Origin: Sorangium cellulosum So ce56
GTDB taxonomy: Bacteria; Myxococcota_A; Polyangia; Polyangiales; Polyangiaceae
DNA: 64,000 nt
Assembly (NCBI RefSeq): GCF_000067165.1
Contig: NC_010162.1
Span: forward strand, 1,240,001-1,304,000
Direction of reading: 5' to 3'
Shown here: piece after piece, positions 49,436 through 57,510 of the stretch
Layout of the letters: the number at the start of each line of letters is the position of its first letter
How positions within the stretch are numbered: position 1 is the first letter of the stretch
Notes under the pieces: model-generated
What the model saw: the letters and a program-made list of their open reading frames with translations, nothing else
Told to the model about the DNA's origin: nothing
Database searches by the model: none
Position numbers and translations under genes: made by a program

Positions 49436-50485
49436 TCACGTACTGACGGCGTCTTGATCGGACACGTTGAGCGTCACCCCTGCCGGATCGGACGTCGCGG
49501 CGGCGCTCTGGGCGGCTATCGCGATCTCGGCAGGAGCCAGCCATGCGGGCGGGGCGCCCGGCACCTCGACGCCGACGACGACACGCACCGCCGCGAGCGC
49601 TGCTGCCTCCGCGAGCGGGAAGCTGCGCCGCCAGACCAGCGAGCACGATTGCCGGTCGCCGTCGACGTGCAGCGTGTCCAGCACGAGATCGAGCGGCTGC
49701 CCCTCCGTGACGCCGAACGCGGAGAGGCCATGGACGCGCGCGAGGGCGCGCGCCCCGGGCAGCCGCGTCCGCAGCGCTGCGAGCGTCGGGTGGAGCCCCG
49801 CGAGCACGAGCCACTCGTCGCCGGCCAGGGCTTCGACGCGCTGATCGGGGGGGGCCGCCTGGAAGTAGCTCCAGTCGAAATCGTCGGGGATCTCGAGGAT
49901 GGGCCCCTCGAGCGCCTTGTGGGGCGTACGCCCGAGCAGCCGCCTGCGCGACGGCCACACGCTGCCGAGCGGCGCGAAGCCCGCCGGGCGGTCGCGCCGC
50001 GAGGGATCCAGGACGGCCGGGCGATCGGTGCCGAACGGGTTGTCGGCCATGCCGATCCCCCCGAATGCGCGCTCGTAGGCGAGCGGGATCGCCTTCTCCG
50101 CGCCGCTGGGCTCGATCGAGAGCGCCTTGTCGAGGATCGGGCGCTCGCCGGCGAAGAGCGCGAGGCGCACGGAGAAGGGCGCCGCAGGCGGGCCCGGCGG
50201 CGCGTGCGCGTGGCCCGTGAAGAACACGTCGATGCGCGCGAGGTAGGGCGCGAGATCGCTCGTCAACCGGACGCTGCGGCCCGGGTGGTTGTGATGGTGG
50301 ATGTCGGCATCGATGATTTTTTGCGGCTCGACCGGGATCATCGGTGCGCCGTCGACGAAGGCGAAGGTCGCCTTGGCGATCACCGTGAGGTGGAGCCGCC
50401 CCCGCGCGCGCCACATCACCCCCGCCGCCGCCGTTCCGGAAGGCGCAGCAATCGCGCTGGGAACGGGCGGGGCCTCGGGCTTCAC
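49436..50485 (-). CDS. DUF2169-family protein
   Basis: A 349-residue protein of the DUF2169 type: RLHLTVIAKATFAF early, IDVFFTGHAHAP, PLAYERAFGGIGMADNPFG, and FQAAPPDQRV with LAGDEWLVLAGLHP in the second half. The family is commonly found beside type VI secretion genes and is thought to act in loading of effectors, but no T6SS gene is in this window. GTG at 50485 was chosen because family sequence starts soon after; a start at 50548 is possible and neither has a good ribosome site. Orphan copies are frequent in myxobacteria. Confidence 0.7.
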   Translation of the reverse strand: MKPEAPPVPSAIAAPSGTAAAGVMWRARGRLHLTVIAKATFAFVDGAPMIPVEPQKIIDADIHHHNHPGRSVRLTSDLAPYLARIDVFFTGHAHAPPGPPAAPFSVRLALFAGERPILDKALSIEPSGAEKAIPLAYERAFGGIGMADNPFGTDRPAVLDPSRRDRPAGFAPLGSVWPSRRRLLGRTPHKALEGPILEIPDDFDWSYFQAAPPDQRVEALAGDEWLVLAGLHPTLAALRTRLPGARALARVHGLSAFGVTEGQPLDLVLDTLHVDGDRQSCSLVWRRSFPLAEAAALAAVRVVVGVEVPGAPPAWLAPAEIAIAAQSAAATSDPAGVTLNVSDQDAVST

Positions 50486-50772
50486 CGCGCCATGAGAGCA
50501 CCGGCGCGTCGCGAGGGTCAAGCCTCGCCGCGCCGCGAGCCGCGACACTGACGCGTCGCCCGACGTTCGCCTCTCCGCCCGTCGAGGAGGTTCATCGGCC
50601 TCGCAGCGCGGGTGAAAGCTGCAGAGTCCGGCGACGACCGCAAGATCCGGATCGGGCGAGTCGTCCTATCCATCCATCGGTGTCGAACCTCGCGCTCGGC
50701 GAACGACGAGCTCCCTTCGTGCCGGCGCGGGAGCGCACGAGCGCCGGCCCCTCCTCGCCTGCGGGCGGGGCC

Positions 50773-51618
50773 TCAGGCCGTGTCCTCGAAGCCGGGGAGC
50801 GGCTCGTAGTCTTGATACGGGTCGTCCTCCTCGCCGGGCTCGGCGCAGGCCGGCTCGTCGCCGTCCTCGCCGGCGCCGCCGGTACCGTGGAGCAGCCCAT
50901 CGAAGGGCCCGGCGAGGGGCTCGTCCTCGTCCGCCTCGAGCAGCGCGTCCATGCCCTCCACCTCGCCGGTCTCCAGGTAACGCTCCCACGCGCCGGGGTG
51001 ATCCCGGGCGCAGAGCGCCGAGAGCGCGGCGACGCCGAGGCGCACGATCGGCTTCCCATCGGTGCTGCTGCGGGGCCGCGCCCTCAGGTCGCGCGGGGCG
51101 TACACCGTGAGCTCGAGGGGCGCCGCGTCCGCCACGTGGTAGTGGACGTACTCTCGGAGCTCTCCGCCCTTCTGGATCGTCACGCGCTCCCGGTCGAACG
51201 TCCAGCCGAGCGCCCGCACGTGCCGCTCCAGCGCCTCCTCGTCGGCCGGGAACACGTGCAGATCGACGTCGCTGCCGCGGCGGATATGGCCGGTGGAGAC
51301 CGAGCCGATGAGCCGCGGCGAGAACGGCGCGAGCGCGCGCATGGCCTCCAGCGCCACGATGCGCAGCGCGAAGAGCCGGCGCGTCCGCTGGTTCCCCTCG
51401 GCGCGCTCGGCGAAGAGGAGCAGCGCCTCGCGGATCTCGCCGTTCGAGGGCAGGTCCGCGGGCCGGTAGCGCGCTCGCCGCCCCTCCACCCGGCCGAGGA
51501 TCCGCTTCGCGGCCATCCGCTTGGCGGTGAAGTACTGGTCCACGCCTTCCTCGTACATGAGGCGCGCCGCCTCCGCGGCGATGCGGGCCCGCAGCCCGCC
51601 GAAGCGCTCGGCGCTCAT
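50773..51618 (-). CDS. Nucleotidyltransferase-fold protein
   Basis: A 281-residue protein with the pol-beta-type nucleotidyltransferase signature RLIGSVSTGHIRRGSDVDLH (GS motif and DxD), preceded by a basic helical region (YFTAKRMAAKRILGR) and an ARFAERAEG-like helix. The C-terminus is acidic (DALLEADEDEP, GEEDDPYQDYEPLPGFEDTA). It ends a three-gene overlapping operon with a sigma-region-4 protein and an HD protein. An RNA- or nucleotide-modifying role is plausible, but the substrate is unknown and the acidic tail is unusual. Confidence 0.7.
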   Translation of the reverse strand: MSAERFGGLRARIAAEAARLMYEEGVDQYFTAKRMAAKRILGRVEGRRARYRPADLPSNGEIREALLLFAERAEGNQRTRRLFALRIVALEAMRALAPFSPRLIGSVSTGHIRRGSDVDLHVFPADEEALERHVRALGWTFDRERVTIQKGGELREYVHYHVADAAPLELTVYAPRDLRARPRSSTDGKPIVRLGVAALSALCARDHPGAWERYLETGEVEGMDALLEADEDEPLAGPFDGLLHGTGGAGEDGDEPACAEPGEEDDPYQDYEPLPGFEDTA

Positions 51619-52085
51619 CGGGCCACCCGCGCCGCGCGCGCTGCCGGCGCCTCCGCCGCCCGCGCCGGCGCCTCCGCCGCCCGCGCCGGCGCTTCCGTCG
51701 CTTGCGCCGCCGCCGCCCGCGCCGGCGCCGCGGCGACCGCCGGCTCGAGGGCTTGCCGCAGCCGGAGCATCGCGCCGCCGACCACCCGGCCGCCCCGCGG
51801 CGCCCCGAACAGGCGCTTCTGCACCACCTGCTGCGCCACGCCGAGGCGGCGCGCGATCTCGCCCTGCGAAAGGCCGTCGAAGAAATACGCCTCGACGACC
51901 TCCCGCTGCTTCGCCGTCAGCGCGGTCTCGACCGCGTCGCGCACCGCGGCGCAGAGCCGCGCTCGCCCGGGCGGCTCGGCCTCGCCGCCCCAGAGCCGGC
52001 GATCGTCGCCCCAGCGGTCGACGTCGTCGCAGAGGACCTCCCGGCGGACCTTGCGCTCAGGCGAGCGGCTCCTTTCGCAGGTCAT
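51615..52085 (-). CDS. Sigma-70 region-4-like HTH protein with Ala/Pro-rich tail
   Basis: A 156-residue protein. The central part (TALTAKQREVVEAYFFDGLSQ, then GEIARRLGVAQQVVQKRLFG) is a sigma-70 region 4-type helix-turn-helix. There is no region 2, so it cannot be a complete sigma factor. The C-terminal 50 residues are Ala/Pro/Arg-rich with a 21-bp repeat encoding RAAEAPA. It overlaps the HD gene by 29 bp and the nucleotidyltransferase gene by 4 bp (ATGA), which implies co-translation. The ATG has no clear ribosome site, in keeping with coupling. It may regulate its own operon. Confidence 0.68.
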   Translation of the reverse strand: MTCERSRSPERKVRREVLCDDVDRWGDDRRLWGGEAEPPGRARLCAAVRDAVETALTAKQREVVEAYFFDGLSQGEIARRLGVAQQVVQKRLFGAPRGGRVVGGAMLRLRQALEPAVAAAPARAAAAQATEAPARAAEAPARAAEAPAARAARVAR

Positions 52086-52554
52086 CGGAGGGTGCGGGCT
52101 CGCCGCCCATCGAGAGCAGGGTCCAGTCTGCGCCGTCGAGCAGGAGCTCCACGGCGGCCTCGGGGCGGAGCACGGTCGCCTCGGGCGAGCGGCCGCCGAC
52201 GTCCCAGCGGCGGAGCCGCGCGAGGTCCGCGAGCGCCTTCGTGCGCCGCAGGCGCCGCTTCGTCGCGCCGGGCGCGCGCAGCAGGTGGAGGTGGTGCCGC
52301 ACGAGCCAGACGATCCGCGGGCACACGAGCTCCGCGAGCACGTCGGCCCCCTCCTCGGCGTGGTCGGCGCAGGCGAACGCCTTGCCGACGTCGTGGAGCA
52401 GGGCCGCGGCCCAGAGCGAGCGATCCGCGGTCTCGCGGCGGGCGAGGTCGAAGACCTGCAGGGAATGGAAGAGCGCGTCGCCCTCGGGGTGCCAGCGCGG
52501 ATCCTGCGGCACGCGGTCGAGGGCGAGGAGGAGATCGAGGAGGTCCTTGTGCAT
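52057..52554 (-). CDS. HD-domain phosphohydrolase-like protein
   Basis: A 165-residue HD-superfamily protein: HPEGDALFHSLQVF (first His), the metal-binding HD in ALLHDVGKAF, then HAEEGADV and a VRHHLHLL segment. This is close to the HD domain of bacterial tRNA nucleotidyltransferases and related nucleases. It is the first gene of the operon whose third gene is a separate nucleotidyltransferase, so the two halves of a CCA-enzyme-like pair may be encoded apart. That is an inference; the reaction is not known. Confidence 0.75.
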   Translation of the reverse strand: MHKDLLDLLLALDRVPQDPRWHPEGDALFHSLQVFDLARRETADRSLWAAALLHDVGKAFACADHAEEGADVLAELVCPRIVWLVRHHLHLLRAPGATKRRLRRTKALADLARLRRWDVGGRSPEATVLRPEAAVELLLDGADWTLLSMGGEPAPSDDLRKEPLA

Positions 52555-52691
52555 CGACGGGAGGGCGGTCAGGCCGCCCGCGGGCTGCGGGCGAGCGGTG
52601 CCCCTTCACCCTGGGGCGCGGTCACACCCACCGGGAGGCCCCGCGCGCCGGGCGAGCCGAAGCATAGCGCGGGCGCCCCCTGCGCCAGGGC

Positions 52692-53882
52692 TCAGGGAGT
52701 GAACAGGGTGGCCGATCGCTTCCTCGGCCCGGTGGGCGGGTGCGCGACCGTCTCCGCGGTCTGACGTGTGCCTGGGGCTTCCAGGCGGACCAGCCTGAGC
52801 ACGGTGCCCCCGACGATGATCTGGCCGTTTTGCGGGAGCAAGGCGCTCGTGATGCGCTGATCGTCGATCTTGGTCCCGTGCGTGCTCCCCTGGTCGATCA
52901 CGCGCACCTCATCCGCTCCGACGACGATCGTCGCGTGCTTTCGCGACACCTTCGGATCATCCAGGCGGATGAAGCAGTCGGGCTCTCGCCCTACCGTGAA
53001 CTCTCCAGGGTGGAGCACGAACCGCCGACCCGCGAGGGGCCCGTTGCACACGAAGAGCTCGTGGGTGATCGAGGTGTTCCCGCCCGACGCCGGGATGGTG
53101 GGCCGGAGCGGGGCCTTCGCGATGCGCAGCCGCCCCTCGTACTTCTGCGTCCACATCTGCGGGGTTTGCCGGCCTCCCTCGGCCTTGATGCTCGCTTGCA
53201 CGTACTCGCAGAGCTCGTGGACATCGACGTATCCGTCTCGGTCCAGATCGGCTGTGCCGGTCGACAGGCCCTCGACGATGTGGCGCGTGAAGATCGACTG
53301 CGGGGGCACCCCCACGGGCTGGTCAGCCTGCCACGCCAGCTGAACCGACGTCGTGGCGGAGATCACGACGCGACCCGAGCCGTCTCCCATGAACGTCCCG
53401 GCGATATCGACGCTGTCCTGCTCGCTCTTGGCGGAGTTCTCGTACGCGCCGCTGTAGCAGCAGTCGAGGATCAGGACGATGCGCTTCGCGGGGCACTGAT
53501 CGATCTGGCGGCTGATCCACGCCGCGTCGACCGAGGTCGCGCTGAAGAGCTCTTTCTCCGTGTCGTGTGTGGCGAGGTGGAGGTGACCCCAGTCGTCCTT
53601 CAGGCCATGACCGGAGTAGTAGAGGACGAGCAGATCCTCCGGATGGCGGCGATGGAACAGCGCGCCGATGGCCTTCCGGACCTCGAGCTGGCTGCCATCG
53701 ACGCAGAGCTGGACGCGAAAATCGCCGATGTCCGGGTTTCCCATCGTGTCGGCGAGCTTCGATGCGTCGAGGGCGGGCGCCTGGAGCGAGCGCAACCTGC
53801 CGTCCGCGTACATCCCGTTCGCGATGATGAGCGCGATGCGGTCCCGTCCGCCCAGCACAGGATCTCTGTCCATGGCTGTCAT
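52692..53882 (-). CDS. Caspase-like (C14) protease with EF-hand-like loop and C-terminal FHA domain
   Basis: A 396-residue protein. The caspase domain (residues 10-260) has RIALIIANGMY, catalytic H92 in LYYSGHGLKDD, and catalytic Cys in LILDCCYSGAY (C142, with C141 beside it). Near its end ADLDRDGYVDVHELCEYV matches a 12-residue EF-hand loop. The C-terminal 100 residues form an FHA domain: GEFTVGREPDCFIRLDDPKV, SRKHATI, GSTHGTKI. The ATG at 53882 overlaps the stop of the EACC1 gene (ATGA, 53879-53882). The pair fits a conflict system in which the caspase is the effector and FHA reads a phosphoprotein signal. Confidence 0.87.
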   Translation of the reverse strand: MTAMDRDPVLGGRDRIALIIANGMYADGRLRSLQAPALDASKLADTMGNPDIGDFRVQLCVDGSQLEVRKAIGALFHRRHPEDLLVLYYSGHGLKDDWGHLHLATHDTEKELFSATSVDAAWISRQIDQCPAKRIVLILDCCYSGAYENSAKSEQDSVDIAGTFMGDGSGRVVISATTSVQLAWQADQPVGVPPQSIFTRHIVEGLSTGTADLDRDGYVDVHELCEYVQASIKAEGGRQTPQMWTQKYEGRLRIAKAPLRPTIPASGGNTSITHELFVCNGPLAGRRFVLHPGEFTVGREPDCFIRLDDPKVSRKHATIVVGADEVRVIDQGSTHGTKIDDQRITSALLPQNGQIIVGGTVLRLVRLEAPGTRQTAETVAHPPTGPRKRSATLFTP

Positions 53883-54238
53883 TTGATTGTGCTGATGCGG
53901 CGCGCCAGGTCGAGCACTTCCTTCTCCCCGAGCGGCTTGTCCGAGGTGAACTCGACCTCCAGGCCGTTCTTCCCCCGGATGCGAATGCGGCGCCTCGGCG
54001 CGCGGACGACCCACTCATTGACGAGCTGAATCACCTGGGGAAGCACGGCGGGGAGCGCGGCGAGCGCGATGGCGCCGACGGTGAAGGCGTCTCCCTTGGC
54101 GTTTCTGGGGAGGTGGCCTTCAACGGCGCGCCGCGGGGTCGCGCCTGCGGTGCCGATGTCGCGCATCAAGTTCTCGAGCATCGCATCCAGCTGGTCCGCC
54201 TCGACATCGGCGTCGTGAAATTTGAACTGCATGTCCAT
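53879..54238 (-). CDS. EACC1 (effector-associated constant component 1) protein
   Basis: A 119-residue protein with the EACC1 layout: an N-terminal alpha/beta part (DADVEADQLDAMLENLMRDI), then a hydrophobic helix (GAIALAALPAVLPQVIQLV), a basic turn (RAPRRRIRIRG), and a short strand-helix end (LEVEFTSDKPLGEKEV). EACC1 proteins are constant partners of variable effectors, including caspases, in predicted bacterial immunity or programmed-death systems (work by the Aravind group). The gene is directly upstream of the caspase-FHA gene and overlaps it by 4 bp. The function of EACC1 in activation or membrane localisation is not established. Confidence 0.78.
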   Translation of the reverse strand: MDMQFKFHDADVEADQLDAMLENLMRDIGTAGATPRRAVEGHLPRNAKGDAFTVGAIALAALPAVLPQVIQLVNEWVVRAPRRRIRIRGKNGLEVEFTSDKPLGEKEVLDLARRISTIK

Positions 54239-54535
54239 TGGCCATGCACCTCCTCGCTGTTACGAGTCGCCGAGGAGCGTATCAGCGCTCACTGGCAGGT
54301 GCCAGCCGCGCGGGCCGGCGAGCCCGCGCGCGGCGCGCGCCGCCATCCTCGCTCTGCGAAGCGCGCCTGAAGCCCGCTTCGCGATCGTCCAGCACATCTC
54401 CTATCCATGCTGATCCATCCGTGCGAGCCCTGGCGGATCCGTGCAGGCCGGTCAGCCGCGAAGGTGCTCCTCGTGCTTCGTCGTGACTGGAAAGCCATCA
54501 AGATGGCGTCTTCATGATCGGCTATCCTGCCCCTC

Positions 54536-55135
54536 GTGCTCTCCCGCGCCCGCCCCTCCGATGCCGCGATCCGCGCCTTCCTCGCTCGCCAGGCGGGCCG
54601 GCCGCTCTCGTACGCGGAGGTCGGCTGCACCGGCGCCGGCGATGGCCGCCCGCGGCCGCCTGCCGGCTTCAACGTCGACCACCACCGCGCGGTGCTCGGC
54701 CAGGGCACGGCGCTCTTCGACCGCGCTGTCGAGGCGATGCGGCGCTGGGCGCAGTTCCGGCTCGGCTGGGTCGAGCTCTGCTATCCCGATGCTCCCCTCC
54801 AGGCCGGCGTCACCGTGGTGATCCTCGTCCGCGTGCTCGGGATTCACTGGCTCAACGCGTGCCGGATCGTTTCCACGGTCGATGAGGCGAGCGGCCCTGT
54901 GCGCCGGTTCGGCTTCGCCTACGGGACGCTCGAGGAGCACGGCGAGCGCGGCGAGGAGCGCTTCCTCGTCGAGCACGACGAGCATTCCGGCGAGGTCGCC
55001 TACGACATCTTCGCCGTCTCCCGGCCGAACCACCTCCTCGCCCGCCTCGGCTATCCCTACGCGCGCCGGGTCCAGGGGCGGTTCGCCCGCGACTCCATGG
55101 GTGCCATGCGCAGCGCCGTGACCTCGCCGCCGTGA
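54536..55135 (+). CDS. DUF1990 (UPF0548) family protein
   Basis: A 199-residue protein matching the DUF1990 pattern: YAEVGCTG, GFNVDHHRAVLGQG, ALFDRAVEAMRRWAQFRLGW, WLNACRIV, the conserved FGFAYGTLEEHGERGEERF, and FAVSRPNHLLARLGYPYARR. Homologues occur in plants and bacteria; no biochemical role is known. It starts at GTG. It is convergent with the HNH gene and unrelated to the flanking conflict genes as far as can be seen. Confidence 0.82.
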   Translation: MLSRARPSDAAIRAFLARQAGRPLSYAEVGCTGAGDGRPRPPAGFNVDHHRAVLGQGTALFDRAVEAMRRWAQFRLGWVELCYPDAPLQAGVTVVILVRVLGIHWLNACRIVSTVDEASGPVRRFGFAYGTLEEHGERGEERFLVEHDEHSGEVAYDIFAVSRPNHLLARLGYPYARRVQGRFARDSMGAMRSAVTSPP

Positions 55136-55368
55136 GGCGCGCCGGGAGCGGAGCGGGCCCCGTGACGGGACCCGCGCGCCGAGCGCCTCCTCACCACATC
55201 ACGCGAGCGCCCGCACGGCCAGCCGCCGGCACCCGGAGTCGCATCTTCCGCAGGACGGCTCGTTCACGTTCGAGGGGCGCGACCACCGGATCGTGCACAT
55301 CCACCGGGAGGCCGGCCATGCTCGCCGGGCGGGCGGAAGCGTAACCTGAGTGGCGCGATCACTCCAGC

Positions 55369-56118
55369 TCAGATCTCGATGAGCTGCTCGGCAACTTGCG
55401 GAGGTATTGTCGGCTTGGGGTGGCAACGGCACGCCGCTCCGGCGTCGACCGGAACCCCTTGATAACGTTCGAGCGTCTGCCGCGCGAGAGCCACCTGTTC
55501 GTGGAGGCACCGTGCCACGCGGCGCACCTCTTCCGCATCGTCCAGCGCGTCCGATGCCGCCAGGCGTCCGACCAGGCGCGACAGCCCCTCGATCTTGGGC
55601 GGTGCCTCGAGGACCAGCTTGCGGCAGCGCTCGATGAGCTCGCGCCTCGCGGCCCTCCTCTGGACCTTGAATGGGTCGTTGATGCTGTAAGCCACCTCCG
55701 TGTATTGGCCGCTGCCGGTCTTCGGAGCCAGCTTGTCGTCCTGCACCTCGAAATGATCCGCCCAGGCGCTCGTCGTCGGATTCAAAAGGACGTTCCCGTT
55801 CCCGTCGTGCAGCGGTAGGTTCGACCTCGAACGGTTGCACCAGCGACACGCGTACAGGCAGTTCGCATAAGTGTTGGACTGGCCAGCGTCCTCGCTCTGA
55901 GGGACGACATGCTCTACGGTGGTGAGGCCGGTCGAGCCTATCCCGTACTCGATGAGGTCCGCCTCGTGCAGCATGCAAAGGGCGCAGGTGAAGCCGAACT
56001 CCCACCGCAGGCAAGGACGGAAGGCGTGATAGCCGCGCTTCGACCGCGCCGGTGCAGGATCATGGCTTCGTGAGAAGGGGGTTGTCGGCGGCCTGGTCAC
56101 GGGAGGTAAGATCTTCAT
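55369..56118 (-). CDS. HNH endonuclease
   Basis: A 249-residue protein. The HNH/zinc-finger core has CALCMLHEADL, then TVEHVVPQSEDAGQSNTYAN and CLYACRWCNRSRSN, giving two CxxC pairs around the catalytic His and Asn/His. A helical C-terminal half (KVQRRAARRELIERCRKLVL) follows. It is the last gene of the four-gene operon and overlaps the coiled-coil gene by 59 bp. If the operon is a defence system this is its likely DNA- or RNA-cutting effector. The start at 56118 uses an ATG inside the previous gene; a later start is possible but the core would not change. Confidence 0.82.
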   Translation of the reverse strand: MKILPPVTRPPTTPFSRSHDPAPARSKRGYHAFRPCLRWEFGFTCALCMLHEADLIEYGIGSTGLTTVEHVVPQSEDAGQSNTYANCLYACRWCNRSRSNLPLHDGNGNVLLNPTTSAWADHFEVQDDKLAPKTGSGQYTEVAYSINDPFKVQRRAARRELIERCRKLVLEAPPKIEGLSRLVGRLAASDALDDAEEVRRVARCLHEQVALARQTLERYQGVPVDAGAACRCHPKPTIPPQVAEQLIEI

Positions 56119-56503
56119 ACTTCTTCAGGATTCCTCTCGCTTCTTCCAGCAGCTGGAGGGCATCTTCGGACGGCGCCGGGCGTGTTGGCCGGTAATAGGC
56201 TGACATCAGCTCGGCGTACTTGCGCTGCATCTCTACAAGCTCGTCGAGTGCCAGCTGGAGCCGTGCCGCGACGTCACCGTCGTTCGGGCGCGCGTTCCGC
56301 TCGTGCATCAGCGCGGCGATGTGATCGTGCTGCGCCCCGGTCTGCTCCTCCAAGGCGTCGATCCTGCGGCGCAGTTCTGCGCGCGCGTCGTCGGCAGGAG
56401 CTTGGCCCGCAGAGAGCAGCTTTGGCCGTGGCAGGCTCCAGCACATCATGCGCTCCGTCACTCTCCGTCGCTCTATGAGCAACTCAGCGGTTGCCGTGCT
56501 CAT
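56060..56503 (-). CDS. Coiled-coil protein of unknown function
   Basis: A 147-residue hydrophilic protein with two helical regions likely to coil: RAELRRRIDALEEQTGAQHD and the RLQLALDELVEMQRKYAELM segment, then LQLLEEARGILKKYED. There are no catalytic motifs or signal peptide. It is coupled to the ParA-like gene (ATGA overlap at 56500-56503) and the HNH gene (59-bp overlap), so it probably bridges the two as an adaptor. It is not recognised as a named family. Confidence 0.6.
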   Translation of the reverse strand: MSTATAELLIERRRVTERMMCWSLPRPKLLSAGQAPADDARAELRRRIDALEEQTGAQHDHIAALMHERNARPNDGDVAARLQLALDELVEMQRKYAELMSAYYRPTRPAPSEDALQLLEEARGILKKYEDLTSRDQAADNPLLTKP

Positions 56504-57510
56504 GGCTCCTCCTCCAGTCGAAGCGTCTTCCTGACCTCTGGCGGCACCTCGTCGACCCTCACGTCGCCGTCCCAGAAGAGCCGCGCCAGGCCGGACATCT
56601 CCCCGACACGCTCGAGGGTCTCGTGGAGTCCCGTGGCCTCCAAGAGCGGGCCGACGCGGGCTCGCGCCATCGAACGGAGCGCGTTCAGGCCCTCAGTGTC
56701 TCGGTTCACGACTGGCTTCAGGGTCGGGACTCGCGCCCGCTGCCGTGCGACGTACTCGAGCGCCGGCAGGATGTCGTTCGGATCGCGGCTCGTGACCAGG
56801 AACGGATTCGGCTCCCATTGGATCGGTCCCGCGTGCCACGGCGGGTAGTCGTCGGGCATCGGCTCTTCGCGGAGCAATGTCGATACCAGCACCAGCGCCT
56901 CGTGCGGGAAGCCCCAGATGCCTGGCGGGAGGTCAACGACCACGTCAGTGAGGGCTGGCATCTGCTGCGCAAGCCCGTCGAGGGTCCAGGCGAGGCTCCT
57001 CGCCCAGTCGAATGGCTGCCCGAAGAACCACTCGACGCTCTGGATCACATCGTCATGCGTGGACGATGACGGCAGGTAGAGCACTCCGTCCTTGTCGCGC
57101 TCGTGACGCCATAGCAGCGCGTCCACTCGCGCCGGCCGCTTGGTGAGGAACGCGTAGTTCAACGGGTCGTTGAGGTAGGGCGGCGGGTGCGGTCGGTCCT
57201 TCCAGGTCTGCCCTTCGCGTCGCAAGGCATCCCGTCGCTGCGCGCGCCGCGCCCGTGTCTCCTCGACCGTGAGCAGCTCCCCGGTCGGCAGCGCTTCGAG
57301 GTCGATTGAGCCGTCGTCGAGCAGCGTGACGGCGGGCGCGCGCAGGCGGAGACCATCCGCAATCGAGGTGCCTGTGAGGTCGCAGTCTACAAGAACGGGC
57401 ACGCGGCCAGGGCGGTCGAGGAGCTTGGCGCAGACGATCGCGAGCGTGGACTTCCCTACGCCGCCCTTGACAGAGCAGAAGGTGTGCAGATGTATCGTCC
57501 GCCTGCTCAT
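56500..57510 (-). CDS. ParA/MinD-like ATPase
   Basis: A 336-residue P-loop ATPase with the deviant Walker A motif CSVKGGVGKST (residues 12-22), A' motif LVDCDLTGTS, and Walker B VVVDLPPGIWGF. This is the ParA/MinD/SIMIBI family, which dimerises on ATP and often positions cargo. It is larger than a minimal ParA: an insert rich in charged residues (ALRREGQTWKDRPHP) lies between A' and B. The start at 57510 overlaps the end of the giant gene (ATGA, 57507-57510), and its stop overlaps the coiled-coil ATG. There is no ParB or parS-like site nearby, so a partition role is unlikely. Confidence 0.82.
   Translation of the reverse strand: MSRRTIHLHTFCSVKGGVGKSTLAIVCAKLLDRPGRVPVLVDCDLTGTSIADGLRLRAPAVTLLDDGSIDLEALPTGELLTVEETRARRAQRRDALRREGQTWKDRPHPPPYLNDPLNYAFLTKRPARVDALLWRHERDKDGVLYLPSSSTHDDVIQSVEWFFGQPFDWARSLAWTLDGLAQQMPALTDVVVDLPPGIWGFPHEALVLVSTLLREEPMPDDYPPWHAGPIQWEPNPFLVTSRDPNDILPALEYVARQRARVPTLKPVVNRDTEGLNALRSMARARVGPLLEATGLHETLERVGEMSGLARLFWDGDVRVDEVPPEVRKTLRLEEEP

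Noticed and set aside
50773..52554. The HD/HTH/nucleotidyltransferase trio as a standard CCA-adding enzyme locus
   Set aside because: The nucleotidyltransferase has a different size and an acidic tail and lacks recognisable CCA-enzyme neck and body motifs; kept as unknown.
56500..57510. ParA-like gene as part of a plasmid or chromosome partition system
   Set aside because: No ParB gene or parS-like inverted repeats nearby; it is translationally coupled to a giant protein and a nuclease instead.
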